Shown: piece after piece, positions 1 to 8,900 of the stretch
Position numbering within the stretch: position 1 is the first letter of the stretch
Layout of the letters: each line of letters starts with the position of its first letter
Assembly (NCBI GenBank): GCA_017408405.1
Contig: JAFQUP010000061.1
Span: 1-35,891, forward strand
Direction: 5' to 3'
Length of the DNA stretch: 35,891 bases
Origin: Thermoguttaceae bacterium
Lineage (GTDB): Bacteria; Planctomycetota; Planctomycetia; Pirellulales; Thermoguttaceae
Notes under the pieces: generated by a model
The model's database searches: none
The model's input: only the letters and a program-made list of their open reading frames with translations
What the model was told of the DNA's origin: nothing
Position numbers and translations under genes: made by a program

Positions 1-285
1 AAAATAGCGATTTGGGACATTGCTCAAGTGAATGTCACGCGCAATATCTGGCAACGGCTCTTGGGGGTCGGGACAATTGAACTGCGTATTCGTGACCATG
101 GATTGACTGGCGATTCATCGGATCCATCCCTGGAAGGGATTGATTCCGATTCCAGTACCGCCGACAACATCCTGTTCCTTCCTGGAATTAAAGATCCCGA
201 GAATGTCAAGGATCTGATTAATAATTACCGATTGTTTGTCCGCCGTCGAATGGGACGCCGTTTCCTGAATAAAATCACGCAGTAA
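1..285 (+). CDS. bPH2 (DUF304-like) domain protein, C-terminal part
   Basis: The frame is open from the first base of the window to a TAA at 283-285, so this is the last 94 residues of a protein that begins upstream. It starts KIAIWDIAQVNVTRN and continues QRLLGVGTIELR, which fits the end of a bacterial PH-like (bPH2, DUF304) domain, where an I..v.v.....R..GvGti.v pattern is typical. The C-terminal tail after it is charged and arginine-rich (FVRRRMGRRF). The GTG at 28 is internal, not a start. The next gene, also of bPH2 type, starts 15 nt downstream behind a GGAGG ribosome-binding site, so the two are probably cotranscribed. bPH2 proteins are usually small membrane-associated proteins of unknown function; no specific role can be assigned. 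Confidence 0.7.
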   Translation, partial: KIAIWDIAQVNVTRNIWQRLLGVGTIELRIRDHGLTGDSSDPSLEGIDSDSSTADNILFLPGIKDPENVKDLINNYRLFVRRRMGRRFLNKITQ

Positions 286-300
286 AAATGGAGGAAAATC

Positions 301-834
301 ATGATTCAGGCAGTTTTAAATCAATACGTTAATCAGAACTTTCCATACCGCCCGACGGAAACATTAACCTGGAAATACCAGTTACGCGATACCATTGACG
401 AATGGCTATGGCTTTTCGGCGGCATCGGCGGTTTCACTCTCATCAAACTTTTCGCTCCGGAATGGGGAAAGTACGTCGCCATTTTCGGCTGGACTCTTTG
501 CGCCGGTTTCGCGCTTTACCTCATTGGAGTCCTTATCTTGCGTCGTCTTTTCACAAAATATGAGTTGACGCCGGACCATTTTCAGTATACTCATGGACTT
601 TTTGTCCAAAAGATCGAGACTTTTCAATTGTCCGACATCGTTCAAATCAATCTTCGCCGTTCCATCTGGGAAAGAATCATCCGAACAGGAACGGTAAAAA
701 TCCGTTTCAAAACCGCGACAGAGATCAAGATAAATCCGCTGGTAATTCACGGTATTGGAAGATACGAAGAAATGTTCGAGAAAATCGATTATTACCGAAA
801 CCATCATCGATTGGTTCTTTACTTCGGAATTTAA
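301..834 (+). CDS. bPH2 (DUF304-like) membrane protein
   Basis: This 177-residue protein has two hydrophobic segments at about residues 36-54 and 58-76 (WLWLFGGIGGFTLIKLF and a following GFALYLIGVLIL), then a soluble domain of about 100 residues. That domain carries the bPH2 pattern: YELTPDHFQYTHGLF, followed by IETFQLSDIVQINLRRSIWERIIRTGTVKI. The arrangement of a two-helix hairpin followed by a PH-like fold is typical of DUF304 proteins. Start ATG 301 follows GGAGG with about 6 nt spacing. It lies 15 nt after another bPH2 gene, suggesting a tandem pair of paralogues. Their function in the family is largely unknown, so I give only domain and location. Confidence 0.8.
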   Translation: MIQAVLNQYVNQNFPYRPTETLTWKYQLRDTIDEWLWLFGGIGGFTLIKLFAPEWGKYVAIFGWTLCAGFALYLIGVLILRRLFTKYELTPDHFQYTHGLFVQKIETFQLSDIVQINLRRSIWERIIRTGTVKIRFKTATEIKINPLVIHGIGRYEEMFEKIDYYRNHHRLVLYFGI

Positions 835-884
835 TGTTTTTCAAACTTTTTCTCTTTGTTTGACGAAAACAAAGAAATCCCGCG

Positions 885-932
885 GTCAGTCCGAAACGTT
901 TCAGCGAAATACTTTTTTCGTGTCGGACTGAC
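885..932. repeat. Inverted repeat downstream of bPH2 gene
   Basis: Perfect 10-bp arms GTCAGTCCGA (885-894) and TCGGACTGAC (923-932) flank a 28-nt centre containing GAAACGTTTC. It lies 50 nt after the bPH2 stop and about 40 nt before the SDR gene. There is no good T-run directly after the right arm, so it may be a weak terminator, an mRNA hairpin or a regulator site. Confidence 0.5.
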
Positions 933-962
933 AGGGTGAATATTCCTTTTTCTTTTATTTAT

Positions 963-966
963 GGAG
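963..966 (+). promoter_or_regulatory. Shine-Dalgarno that sets the SDR start
   Basis: GGAG at 963-966 lies 6 nt before ATG 973. The longer frame beginning at ATG 961 would overlap this motif and has only T-rich sequence upstream, so 973 is preferred. Confidence 0.6.
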
Positions 967-972
967 AAACAA

Positions 973-1758
973 ATGGCAACTCCTGAATACCTTCAGAGTT
1001 TATTCGGTTTTGACGGCCAGGTCGCGGTCGTCATTGGCGGTGCTGGCGAACTGGGCGGAGCGATCGCTCGCGGTTTGGCCCAGGCTGGCGCTCACGTAGT
1101 CATCGCGGATGTCGCGGAAGACCCATGCGTCAAACGTTGCGCTGAAATCTGCGAACTGGGCGGAAAAGCTTCATGGACGCTTATCGACGTTACCAATCGT
1201 GAATCCATCACGGCCGCGCTGAATGTTTCTGCCGCGATTAACGGTAAAGTTGACTGCCTGGTCAACGCTGCCGGGGTCAACTTCGGAAGTAATTTCCTTG
1301 ATTATCCTGAAGATCGATGGGATTTCATCATGAACATCAATCTGAAAGGTACCTTTAATACCTGCCAAATCTTCGGAAAGCACATGGCGGAAAATGGCGG
1401 CGGTTCAATCCTTAATTTCGGAAGCGTCACCTCTCTCCTGCCTCTTTCCAGAGTGTTCGGATACGCGGCCAGCAAAGCGGGAGTCATGAATCTGACGCAA
1501 AATATCGCGCAGGATCTCGCGCTTCAAAATGTCCGTTGCAATACGATTTGCCCCGGTTTCTTCCCTGCCGAGCAAAATCGGAAACTTCTGGACGAGCAGC
1601 GCGTCGCCAACATCATGGGGCACACCCCGATGAAACGATACGGCGAACCGGACGAACTCATCGGCGCGGCTCTCCTGCTCCTTTCGAAAAACGCGGGAAA
1701 ATTCATCACCGGCGCTAAAATCAGTGTAGACGGCGGCTTTACTGCTGCATGGTTCTGA
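973..1758 (+). CDS. SDR-family NAD(P)-dependent oxidoreductase
   Basis: With the start at 973 this is a 261-residue classical short-chain dehydrogenase/reductase. The Rossmann nucleotide motif is GGAGELGG at about 22-29, a variant of TGxxxGxG. A structural NAAG follows, then the active-site serine in NFGSVTSLLPL and the catalytic YAASK (Y-x3-K). After the active site comes CPGFFPAEQNRKLL. This resembles what I recall of SDRs related to D-mannonate/fructuronate oxidoreductase (YjmF-like), so a sugar-acid substrate is a reasonable inference but is not shown. Conserved VDGGFTAAW closes the C-terminus. The upstream ATG at 961 was rejected because a good GGAG precedes 973. It stands alone, with a hairpin on each side. 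Confidence 0.88.
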   Translation: MATPEYLQSLFGFDGQVAVVIGGAGELGGAIARGLAQAGAHVVIADVAEDPCVKRCAEICELGGKASWTLIDVTNRESITAALNVSAAINGKVDCLVNAAGVNFGSNFLDYPEDRWDFIMNINLKGTFNTCQIFGKHMAENGGGSILNFGSVTSLLPLSRVFGYAASKAGVMNLTQNIAQDLALQNVRCNTICPGFFPAEQNRKLLDEQRVANIMGHTPMKRYGEPDELIGAALLLLSKNAGKFITGAKISVDGGFTAAWF

Positions 1759-1804
1759 TGCGTTAAACTTGCCGCTCTGAGATCTCATGATCTCAATTCA
1801 ACTC

Positions 1805-1840
1805 CTTTCCTCAGCTTTTACGCTGAGGAAAGAATGTTTT
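1805..1840 (+). terminator. Hairpin after the SDR gene
   Basis: An 11-bp perfect stem, CTTTCCTCAGC (1805-1815) and GCTGAGGAAAG (1822-1832), encloses a 6-nt loop. It is followed by AATGTTTTATT. The T-run is short, so this is a probable but not ideal intrinsic terminator of the SDR transcript. It ends about 30 nt before the exonuclease start. Confidence 0.6.
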
Positions 1841-1866
1841 ATTAAGAAAATTCCCAAAACATATTC

Positions 1867-2370
1867 ATGAATTTTGTCGCTATTGACTTTGAAACTGCCA
1901 ATACCAGCAGAAACAGCGCGTGCAGTATCGGATTGGTCCGTTGCGCGGATGGAAAGGTAACAGAGGAATTCCACACTCTCATCCGTCCGCCAGTCATGCG
2001 TTTTCGCCCGGATTTCATTGATATTCACGGAATTACTCCAAATCACGTACGCGCGTTTGGAACATTTGACGCGTATTGGGAGAAAATTCGCGATTTCATC
2101 GGCGACTCAACTCTCGTTGCGCATAATGCCCCTTTTGACCGCTCCATACTCATGGGGTGCCTGGCCCATTTTAATTTACCTCCAATCGAGAATCCATGGG
2201 AATGTTCATGCCGGAAGGCCAGACACTATTTCCCAAAAGTTCTCAATATCAAACTTCCGAATTATCGTTTGAATACTGTCGCGGATTTTTTCAATATTGA
2301 ATTCCAGCACCATGACGCTTTGGAAGACGCGAGAACCTGCGCTCTGGTCATGGCTCAAATGTGGCACTAA
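1867..2370 (+). CDS. DEDDh 3'-5' exonuclease (DnaQ-like)
   Basis: A 167-residue single-domain exonuclease of the DnaQ/epsilon superfamily. Exo I is VAIDFETAN (metal ligands D7 and E9). Exo II is VAHNAPFD (D91). Exo III is HHDALEDA (general base H149, D154), which places it in the DEDDh group. Such proteins remove 3' terminal nucleotides from DNA or RNA with two metal ions. There is no polymerase, helicase or GIY-YIG domain attached, so it is not obviously the replicative proofreading subunit; a stand-alone repair or RNA-trimming role is possible. No strong Shine-Dalgarno precedes ATG 1867. The downstream epmA-like gene begins 36 nt after its stop, so the two may be cotranscribed. Confidence 0.85.
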   Translation: MNFVAIDFETANTSRNSACSIGLVRCADGKVTEEFHTLIRPPVMRFRPDFIDIHGITPNHVRAFGTFDAYWEKIRDFIGDSTLVAHNAPFDRSILMGCLAHFNLPPIENPWECSCRKARHYFPKVLNIKLPNYRLNTVADFFNIEFQHHDALEDARTCALVMAQMWH

Positions 2371-2406
2371 AAAACAGTTTCAAAATCTTCATTCCTCCGA
2401 AAGATT

Positions 2407-3438
2407 ATGTCAAATTCTTTTTTCACGAAAGATTCAGCCGCTCCTGAATTCCCCATGGATGAACCAGCTTTGGAAATGCTACCTGAACGAAATTTTCGTC
2501 CCTCCGCTTCACTGGAGATGATTCGTCAGAGAACAAAAATCATCCAGGGCGTCAGGGCTTTTTTTGAAGATCGCGGTTTTCTTGAAGTTGAAACTCCAAT
2601 CCTTAGTGCCGATACGGTCGTGGACCGCTATCTTGATCCGATGTCGCTCGAGGAAGCCGGGAAACGGTACTTTCTCCAAACCTCGCCGGAATTCGCCATG
2701 AAACGACTGATAACGGCTTGGAACGTGCCGATTTTTCAAATCTGCAAAGTCTTTCGCCGTGACGAATGCGGCCAAATCCATAATCCGGAATTCACCATGC
2801 TTGAATTTTATCGTCCGGGAGATAATTTAAACCGGGGAATGGAGCTCCTGGATGATTTTCAGCAGAAAATTCTGAAGCGGGGACCGGCTGAAAAAATCAC
2901 TTATTCCGAAGCATTTCAAAAATTTCTGGGACTGGATCCGCTGACCGCCCCCGTTTCCGAAATGATTCAAATCGCGAAAACGCATAAGATGATCATTCCC
3001 GAAGGTTTTGACTTTACGGAAAACGCCAATCGGGATGATTGGCTTGATTTCCTCCTGAGCGAACGTATCCAACCCCAACTGGGATTTGAGAAACCGCTTA
3101 TTCTTTTTGATTATCCGGTTTCTCAGGCTGCTCTGGCAGTTGCGCGCGGACCGGTCGCAGAACGTTTTGAACTCTACGTAAATGGAATTGAACTGGCAAA
3201 CGGATACCACGAACTGTCCAATCCGAATGAACTTCGGCGAAGAAATGCTGAAACCAATCTCCTGCGCCGCCAGGACGGAAAGGAAGAACTCCCGGAAGAA
3301 AGCCGGCTTCTGGCTGCCATGGATTACGGATTTCCTCAATGCGCGGGTACCGCCGTCGGCTTGGACCGTCTGGTTATGGTCGCTCTCGGGGCTGATTCGC
3401 TGGATAAAGTTCTTACTTTCCCATTCCCAATCGCGTAA
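2407..3438 (+). CDS. epmA: EpmA/PoxA-type lysyl-tRNA synthetase paralogue (EF-P--beta-lysine ligase)
   Basis: A 343-residue class II aminoacyl-tRNA-synthetase core without the N-terminal OB-fold anticodon-binding domain of LysRS. Motif 1 region is FLEVETPILS, motif 2 is FRRDECGQIHNPEFTMLEFY, and motif 3 is GTAVGLDRLVM (about 314-324). The alanine in the motif-3 loop, where LysRS normally has glycine, agrees with EpmA/GenX/PoxA. In characterised bacteria EpmA activates (R)-beta-lysine and attaches it to a lysine of elongation factor P. About 30 residues at the N-terminus (MSNSFFTKDSAAPEFPMDEP) are extra; a later ATG at 2455 is possible but neither start has a convincing Shine-Dalgarno. The partner aminomutase EpmB and EF-P are not in this window. 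Whether this lineage's EF-P has the acceptor lysine is unknown here. Confidence 0.88.
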   Translation: MSNSFFTKDSAAPEFPMDEPALEMLPERNFRPSASLEMIRQRTKIIQGVRAFFEDRGFLEVETPILSADTVVDRYLDPMSLEEAGKRYFLQTSPEFAMKRLITAWNVPIFQICKVFRRDECGQIHNPEFTMLEFYRPGDNLNRGMELLDDFQQKILKRGPAEKITYSEAFQKFLGLDPLTAPVSEMIQIAKTHKMIIPEGFDFTENANRDDWLDFLLSERIQPQLGFEKPLILFDYPVSQAALAVARGPVAERFELYVNGIELANGYHELSNPNELRRRNAETNLLRRQDGKEELPEESRLLAAMDYGFPQCAGTAVGLDRLVMVALGADSLDKVLTFPFPIA

Positions 3439-3494
3439 AAAGAATAAATCGTCCAAATTCAACCCTGCCTAAACCTTTTTAAGAAACAAAAAAA

Positions 3495-4610
3495 ATGAGT
3501 AAGAAAATGATTCAACTTTCAAAATTTATCCTGATTCCCGTCATCTTATTGATGTTCAGTCTGAACTTGACCGCGGCGGAAAGTCCCCTTTCTGTTTCGA
3601 TGAAACGTGAGGTCGTCCTGGATCTGCCGCCCGGTCCCGATAATCCGAGAAACAGTGAAGGAGACTTCATTCGTCTGAACGACGGACGCATACTTTTCAT
3701 TTATTCTCAATACTTCGGCAATTCCGCTAACGATCACGCCCGCGCCAATCTAGCCGGAATCTGGTCCTCGGACGAAGGAAAAACATGGAGTGAACCGCAA
3801 ATTATCGTAAAAATGGACGGCGGGTTAAACGTAATGTCTGTCTCGCTGCTTCGTCTTCAGGATGGTCGAATCGCGCTTTTCTATTTGAGAAAATACGCAC
3901 TGGATGACTGTCGTCCGTGGCTCTGTTTCTCGACAGATGAAGGAAAAACCTGGTCAGTTCCAACCTGCTGTTTCCCGGAAGCCAAATACTATGTCGTGAA
4001 TAACGCCCGCATTATCCAGCTGAAAGACGGTTCCATCGTCATTCCCGCCTGCTGGCACGAAATTATTAACGGGCGTCACTTTTGGCCCGGACAATCCGTC
4101 TGCTTCATCTCAAAAGATGGAGGAAAAACCTTCCAGCAAGGGGAATTCGCGGAAAAAACAGATCCAAAACTCGTTTTTCAAGAGCCAGGCGTCGTGGAAA
4201 TGAAAGACGGCAAACTCTTTATGTTCATCCGTACTTCCTCTGGAAGTCAATTCACTTCAATCTCTTCCGACGGAGGCAGAACGTGGAATGCCCCGACTCC
4301 TTCCAAATTCATTTCCCCATGCTCTCCCATGCTCATCCGCCCCATACCGGATACCGATCGCTTTCTCGCGGTCTGGAATGAGTCACCTAAAGGCCGCAAT
4401 CCATTAACGATCGCCATTCTTGATGAAAAAATGGACTTTTTGTGGAAGGCAACTCTGGACCAGTCTGAAGGCACCCCGCCGCAGTGGTTCTGTTACCCGG
4501 CAATTCTCGCGCTAAATCAGAATGAATTTCTGATTTCCTACTGCGCTGGAGTCATGCCTGGTGTGGGACTTGAAAAAACGCGCATAGTTAAAGTTCGCCT
4601 TGACTATTGA
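3495..4610 (+). CDS. Exported sialidase-like (BNR/Asp-box) beta-propeller protein
   Basis: A 371-residue protein with an N-terminal signal peptide (FILIPVILLMFSLNLTAAES, cleavage probably after TAA). It carries four Asp-box motifs (S/T-x-D-x-G-x-T-W/F): SSDEGKTW near 91-98, STDEGKTW near 146-153, SKDGGKTF near 206-213 and SSDGGRTW near 257-264. Recurrent LxDGRI and MKDGKL strands between them fit a six-bladed sialidase fold. The segment EPGVVEMKDGKLFMFIRT has the Glu and Arg pattern seen in many exo-alpha-sialidase-like proteins. Many members of this group in environmental bacteria have untested specificity, so hydrolysis of sialic acid should not be assumed. It lies between epmA and the DUF1559 gene, with a 56-nt gap from epmA. 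Confidence 0.82.
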   Translation: MSKKMIQLSKFILIPVILLMFSLNLTAAESPLSVSMKREVVLDLPPGPDNPRNSEGDFIRLNDGRILFIYSQYFGNSANDHARANLAGIWSSDEGKTWSEPQIIVKMDGGLNVMSVSLLRLQDGRIALFYLRKYALDDCRPWLCFSTDEGKTWSVPTCCFPEAKYYVVNNARIIQLKDGSIVIPACWHEIINGRHFWPGQSVCFISKDGGKTFQQGEFAEKTDPKLVFQEPGVVEMKDGKLFMFIRTSSGSQFTSISSDGGRTWNAPTPSKFISPCSPMLIRPIPDTDRFLAVWNESPKGRNPLTIAILDEKMDFLWKATLDQSEGTPPQWFCYPAILALNQNEFLISYCAGVMPGVGLEKTRIVKVRLDY

Positions 4611-4732
4611 AAACACGGTCTAATTCAATTACTTTAACAGGCCGTTTTCATCCCCAGTTTTCCATTTCCTGGCACGCGGCCTAAAAGTGATTCATTTTTA
4701 ATTCAATTGCTCATGACCAGAAAGGACCTTCA
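4611..4732. other. Intergenic region before DUF1559 gene
   Basis: This stretch has an imperfect inverted repeat just after the sialidase stop (GAAAACACGGTC versus GGCCGTTTTC) that could be a weak terminator. An AAAGGA Shine-Dalgarno lies about 8 nt before ATG 4733. No clear promoter was found. Confidence 0.35.
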
Positions 4733-5770
4733 ATGAATCTTTTCAATTTCCGGAGTTTAAAAGCAAATTCAGCTTTTTTTGTTGGAGAATATTTCACGAA
4801 AGATTCCAGAAGGATCCGCGGTTTCACGCTCGTGGAACTTCTGGTCGTCATCGCGATCATCGGAATGCTGGTTGGTCTTCTCCTTCCAGCTGTTCAGCAG
4901 GCGCGTGAAGCCGCTCGGCAAATGCAGTGTTCAAACAATCTGAAACAAATGGGAATCGCCTCGCTGAATCATGAATCCACGACAAGATCCCTGCCAAGCG
5001 GCGGCTGGGATGGATACTGGGTTGGCGATGCGGATCAAGGGTTCGGAGCAGCGCAGCCGGGCGGATGGGCCTACTCCCTTCTTCCTTTCATGGAACAAAA
5101 CGCTCTTTGGCAATTGGGAATGAATGGAACTGTCGAGACAGACCAAACTCAAAAAGACGGAGCGAAAACTCGCGCGGAAACGGTCGTCGGCGTCTTTAAC
5201 TGCCCGTCCCGCCGAGCGGCGAAAACGTATCCGTACGTTTTGAGTGCGGTCTTAATCAATACGGCGGCGTGCACGATGACTGGAAAAATCGACTATGCCG
5301 GAAACGGTGGAGACACTACCAACGGAAACTGGAATTCCGCCGGATACGGCACTTCACCAAATACGATTGCCAAGGGGAAATCTCAGCTTAAATCAATCAC
5401 CTGTTCCGGTGTCACTTTTTTCAAAAGTATCGTTTCCTTTGGTGAAATTCGTGACGGAAGTTCAAATACTTATCTAATCGGTGAAAAGTACCTCAATCCT
5501 ACCGCCTATGAAACCGGCAAAGACGGCGGCGACGACATCGTCGTCTGCTGTGGAAATGACGAAGACATTATCCGTTCCGGCAATACCCAGCCCGCGCAGG
5601 ATCGAATTGGCGCGGCAAACCATACCTCATTTGGAAGCTGCCACGCCGGCTCTTTTGGAATGGCCATGTGCGACGGCTCCACGCAGCGAATCAGTTATTC
5701 CATTGATCTTGAAATCAACCGTTATCTTGCCAACAAAGCGGACGGTAAAGCCGCGACTGTTTCCAATTAA
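4733..5770 (+). CDS. DUF1559 protein with type IV pilin-like N-terminus
   Basis: A 345-residue protein with a prepilin peptidase site: RG30 followed by [18 protein letters not shown], with glutamate at mature position 5. The hydrophobic helix leads into [18 protein letters not shown], the hallmark of DUF1559 proteins. These are very abundant in Planctomycetota and are often called general secretion pathway protein G-like. The C-terminal part ends [23 protein letters not shown], the usual H-x-G-...-DG(S) signature of the family. The leader before the cleavage glycine is long (30 residues, positively charged). The family's role is not established; surface display through a pseudopilus-like system is the common inference. 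The start is set by AAAGGA before ATG 4733. Transcription ends at the strong terminator at 5836-5874. Confidence 0.92.
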   Translation: MNLFNFRSLKANSAFFVGEYFTKDSRRIRGFTLVELLVVIAIIGMLVGLLLPAVQQAREAARQMQCSNNLKQMGIASLNHESTTRSLPSGGWDGYWVGDADQGFGAAQPGGWAYSLLPFMEQNALWQLGMNGTVETDQTQKDGAKTRAETVVGVFNCPSRRAAKTYPYVLSAVLINTAACTMTGKIDYAGNGGDTTNGNWNSAGYGTSPNTIAKGKSQLKSITCSGVTFFKSIVSFGEIRDGSSNTYLIGEKYLNPTAYETGKDGGDDIVVCCGNDEDIIRSGNTQPAQDRIGAANHTSFGSCHAGSFGMAMCDGSTQRISYSIDLEINRYLANKADGKAATVSN

Positions 5771-5835
5771 ATCAAAAATTTCCTGACAGAAAAAATTTTT
5801 CGGAAATCGCGATTCCCCAATAGCTAACTTAAAAG

Positions 5836-5874
5836 AAAAACCTTCCCGAACAGATTCTTCCGGGAAGGTTTTTT
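5836..5874. terminator. Bidirectional intrinsic terminator
   Basis: Arms AAAAACCTTCCCG (5836-5848) and CGGGAAGGTTTTT (5861-5873) form a 13-bp stem with a 12-nt loop. T-runs follow on the + strand and, as the A-run at 5836-5840, on the - strand. It sits between the convergent DUF1559 gene and valS and can end both transcripts. Confidence 0.9.
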
Positions 5875-5946
5875 AGTGAACTAAAATATTTAAGGGAACT
5901 TTCCAAAACTCAATTTTCAGAAAATACTTTTGGAAAATCCTTGAAT

Positions 5947-8900
5947 TTAACGTTCCAAACGCGCGATCGCGTCCTCAACGGCGGCAAGCTGGGCTTTCAG
6001 ATCCGCAAGCGAAGCACGTTCCGCATCGACGACCTTCGCCGGAGCTTTCGCGGTGAACGCTTCGTTCGAGAGCTTCTTTTCCTTGCCCGCAATGAATCCG
6101 AGCAGTTTGTCGCGCTGCGTGCGGTTCTTTTTCAGTTCCGCTTCCACGTCGATCAGCCCCTCCAGGTCCACGCCGAGTTCCCAGTTCGCGCCCGTTGCGT
6201 TGGATGAGAGTTCCGGCATTTTTGCGTCCGGACCACATTCCGTCAGGACTGCCTGCGCCATGGACGTGAAGTACGGTTTCATCGGCAGGATCAGTGCAGC
6301 GATCTCTGTCGGGCACTTCACCGCAAATTTGACTTCCTGTTTGACCGGCACGTTCTGACGCGCACGGATCTCGCGCACCGCTTTCAGGACATCCTGGAAA
6401 ACGACGAACTGCGCCTCGATCGTCGGATCGATCCGGTTCGCGGTATCGACGAACCACGGCGCATTCATGATGCTTTCCGGCTGCTCGCGGGCAAGATCTT
6501 CCGCCGTCAAACCACGTTTCGGAGCGACTTTCGCCATCAGCTGCCAGACCTCTTCCGTAATGAGCGGAATGACCGGATGCCAGAGCTTCAGCAGCGCATC
6601 CAGAACGAACGCGACGACTCGCTTGGCGACCGGTTTGAGTTCCGGCGTCTGAAGACGATATTTCGCGATCTCGATGTAGTTGCTGCAGAACTCATCCCAC
6701 GTGAAATCGTAAAGCGTGCGGACACACGCGGCGTAATCGTATTTTTCGATCCCTTCCGTGAACATTTTCGCCATCGTGCAGAGACGGCTCAGGATCCATT
6801 TGTCCTCCATGAAAAGTTCATCGTCGGAAATAGGTTCCAGCGTGTAGTCCGGACGGGAAACTTCTTCAAGGTCTTCCATCAGGTACATCATGGCGAAACG
6901 GGAAGCGTTCCACAGTTTATTGCAGAAATTGCGTCCCATCTCAAAACGCTCGGAGATGACCGTGCCGCGTTTCAGAGCCAGGTCTTCCTCTTTCTTCGCC
7001 CACTGGGTCGAGAAGAATTCCTTGCATTTCGGGCACTTTACGCGCGGGCGAATTCGGTTTTCCTTCGTCTGCTCGACGCTTTCACCACAGTACGGGCACT
7101 CGAAATCGACGGGAAGACGGACGTCCTGAGAATCGGTCGCGAGCCACGCTACGCCCAGACGCAGCGCATCCGCGCCGTACTTCTCGATGACGTCGAGCGG
7201 GTCGATGCCGTTTCCTTTGGATTTGGACATCGTTTCGCCGTACTTGTCGAGGATCTTCGGGTGAATGTAGACGTGCGGGAACGGGATCTCTCCGCAGTTC
7301 TGCAGGCCCGTCAGGACCATGCGGGCGACCCAGAGCGTAATGATGTCGCGGCTCGTGATCAGAACGCTCGTCGGATAGTAGTACTTGAGCTCTTCCGTCT
7401 GTTCCGGCCAGCCAAGTGTCGAGTGGGGCCAAAGTGCGGAGCTGAACCACGTGTCGAGCACGTCGTCATCCTGGACCAGTTCCCAGCCGGGGAGCGCATC
7501 TTTCGCCAGCTCGCCGTCCTGCAGGCAGATCCACCACTCTTTTCCTTCTTCGTCCCATGCCCATTTCACGTCAGATCGGTCGGCAAACGCGGCTTTCAGT
7601 TCGTCTTCCGACGGCATTTTTTCGGAACCGTCCGCGGCGCGCACGTACCAGATCGGGATCCGGTGTCCCCACCAGAGCTGACGCCCGATCGGCCAGTCGC
7701 GTTTCTCGGAGAGCCAGTCAAGGTACGTTTTGGCGTAGCGTTCCGGGAAGATCTGCACACGACCGTCAGTCACGGCATCCATCGCGCTCTGAGCCAGATC
7801 GGCCATGCGGACGAACCACTGGTCGTTCAGGAACGGCTCAATGACCGTTTTGGAGCGGTCGCTGACTGGCACTTCATGCTGATGATCTTCCACTTTGAGG
7901 AGGATGCCGGCGGCTTCCAGGTCCGCGACGATCACTTCACGTGCTTCGAGCATCTTCATGCCGACGTATTTTTCCGGCACCGTGCGGCTCAATGCGGGTT
8001 CTTCGGCCGTCACGTTGGCGAATTTTCTGCCGTCCCAGGCATAAACGCTCGCTTCGGCGGTCAGTGAGCCGTCTTTCTTCATGATGCTGATGAACGGCAC
8101 CATGGCGCGTTTTCCGACTTCAAAGTCGTTCGGGTCGTGTGCCGGCGTGATCTTCACGCAGCCGGTCCCCATTTCCGGTTTTGCCCAGATGTCCGTCACG
8201 AGCGGGATCTCGCGGTTCGCCAACGGCAGCATGAGTTTTTTGCCGGCTTTCGCCATTTCCGCGAGCTTTTCGAGCAGCTCAAGATGCGTTTCACGGCGTT
8301 TCAGGAGCGTTTCGAGCTTCGCTTCCAGTTCCGCTTTTTCCGCGTCCCGTCCTGCAGCTTCCGCGGCGGCAAGTTCTTCGCGGATCGTGTTTTCAAGCAG
8401 GTCGAGCTGCTTGCGAGGTTCCGGATGGCACGCGACGCACGTATCGCCGAGCATCGTTTCCGGACGGGTCGTCGCGACCGTCACGTACTCCAGATCGCCT
8501 TCCTGCGGGTCGATGACCGGGTACTTCAGGTACCAGAAATGGCCGTCGTGTGTTTCATTGTTGATCTCGTCGTCGCTCACGGCCGTCTGAAGCGCAGTGT
8601 CCCAGTTCACGAGTTTCTTGCCGCGGTAGATCAGGCCTTTTTCAAAGAACGTGAAGAATGTGTTTCGGACTGCACGCGCACAGACCGGGTCGAGCGTGAA
8701 ACGCAGACGGTCCCAATCGCAGCTGACAGACAGTTTCTTCAGCTGGCCGATGATGCGCTTCTCGAAAGAGTCTTTCCAATCCCAGATACGCTTGACCATC
8801 GCTTCGCGCCCGATGTCGTTTCGGGTCAGTCCCTCTTCCTCACGCAGTTTCTTCTCCACCATCGCCTGCGTCGCGATTCCTGCATGGTCCGTACCGGGAA

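Noticed and set aside
961..972. ATG 961 as the SDR start
   Set aside because: Its four extra residues overlap the Shine-Dalgarno of ATG 973 and have no motif of their own upstream.
4670..4690. TGGCACG as a sigma54 -24 element before the DUF1559 gene
   Set aside because: The -12 TTGC element is missing at the correct spacing.
6577..8067. Long + strand open frame (about 496 codons) over valS
   Set aside because: It lies wholly antisense to valS, which has all ValRS motifs; the frame is a product of the GC-rich codon pattern and has no recognisable domain.
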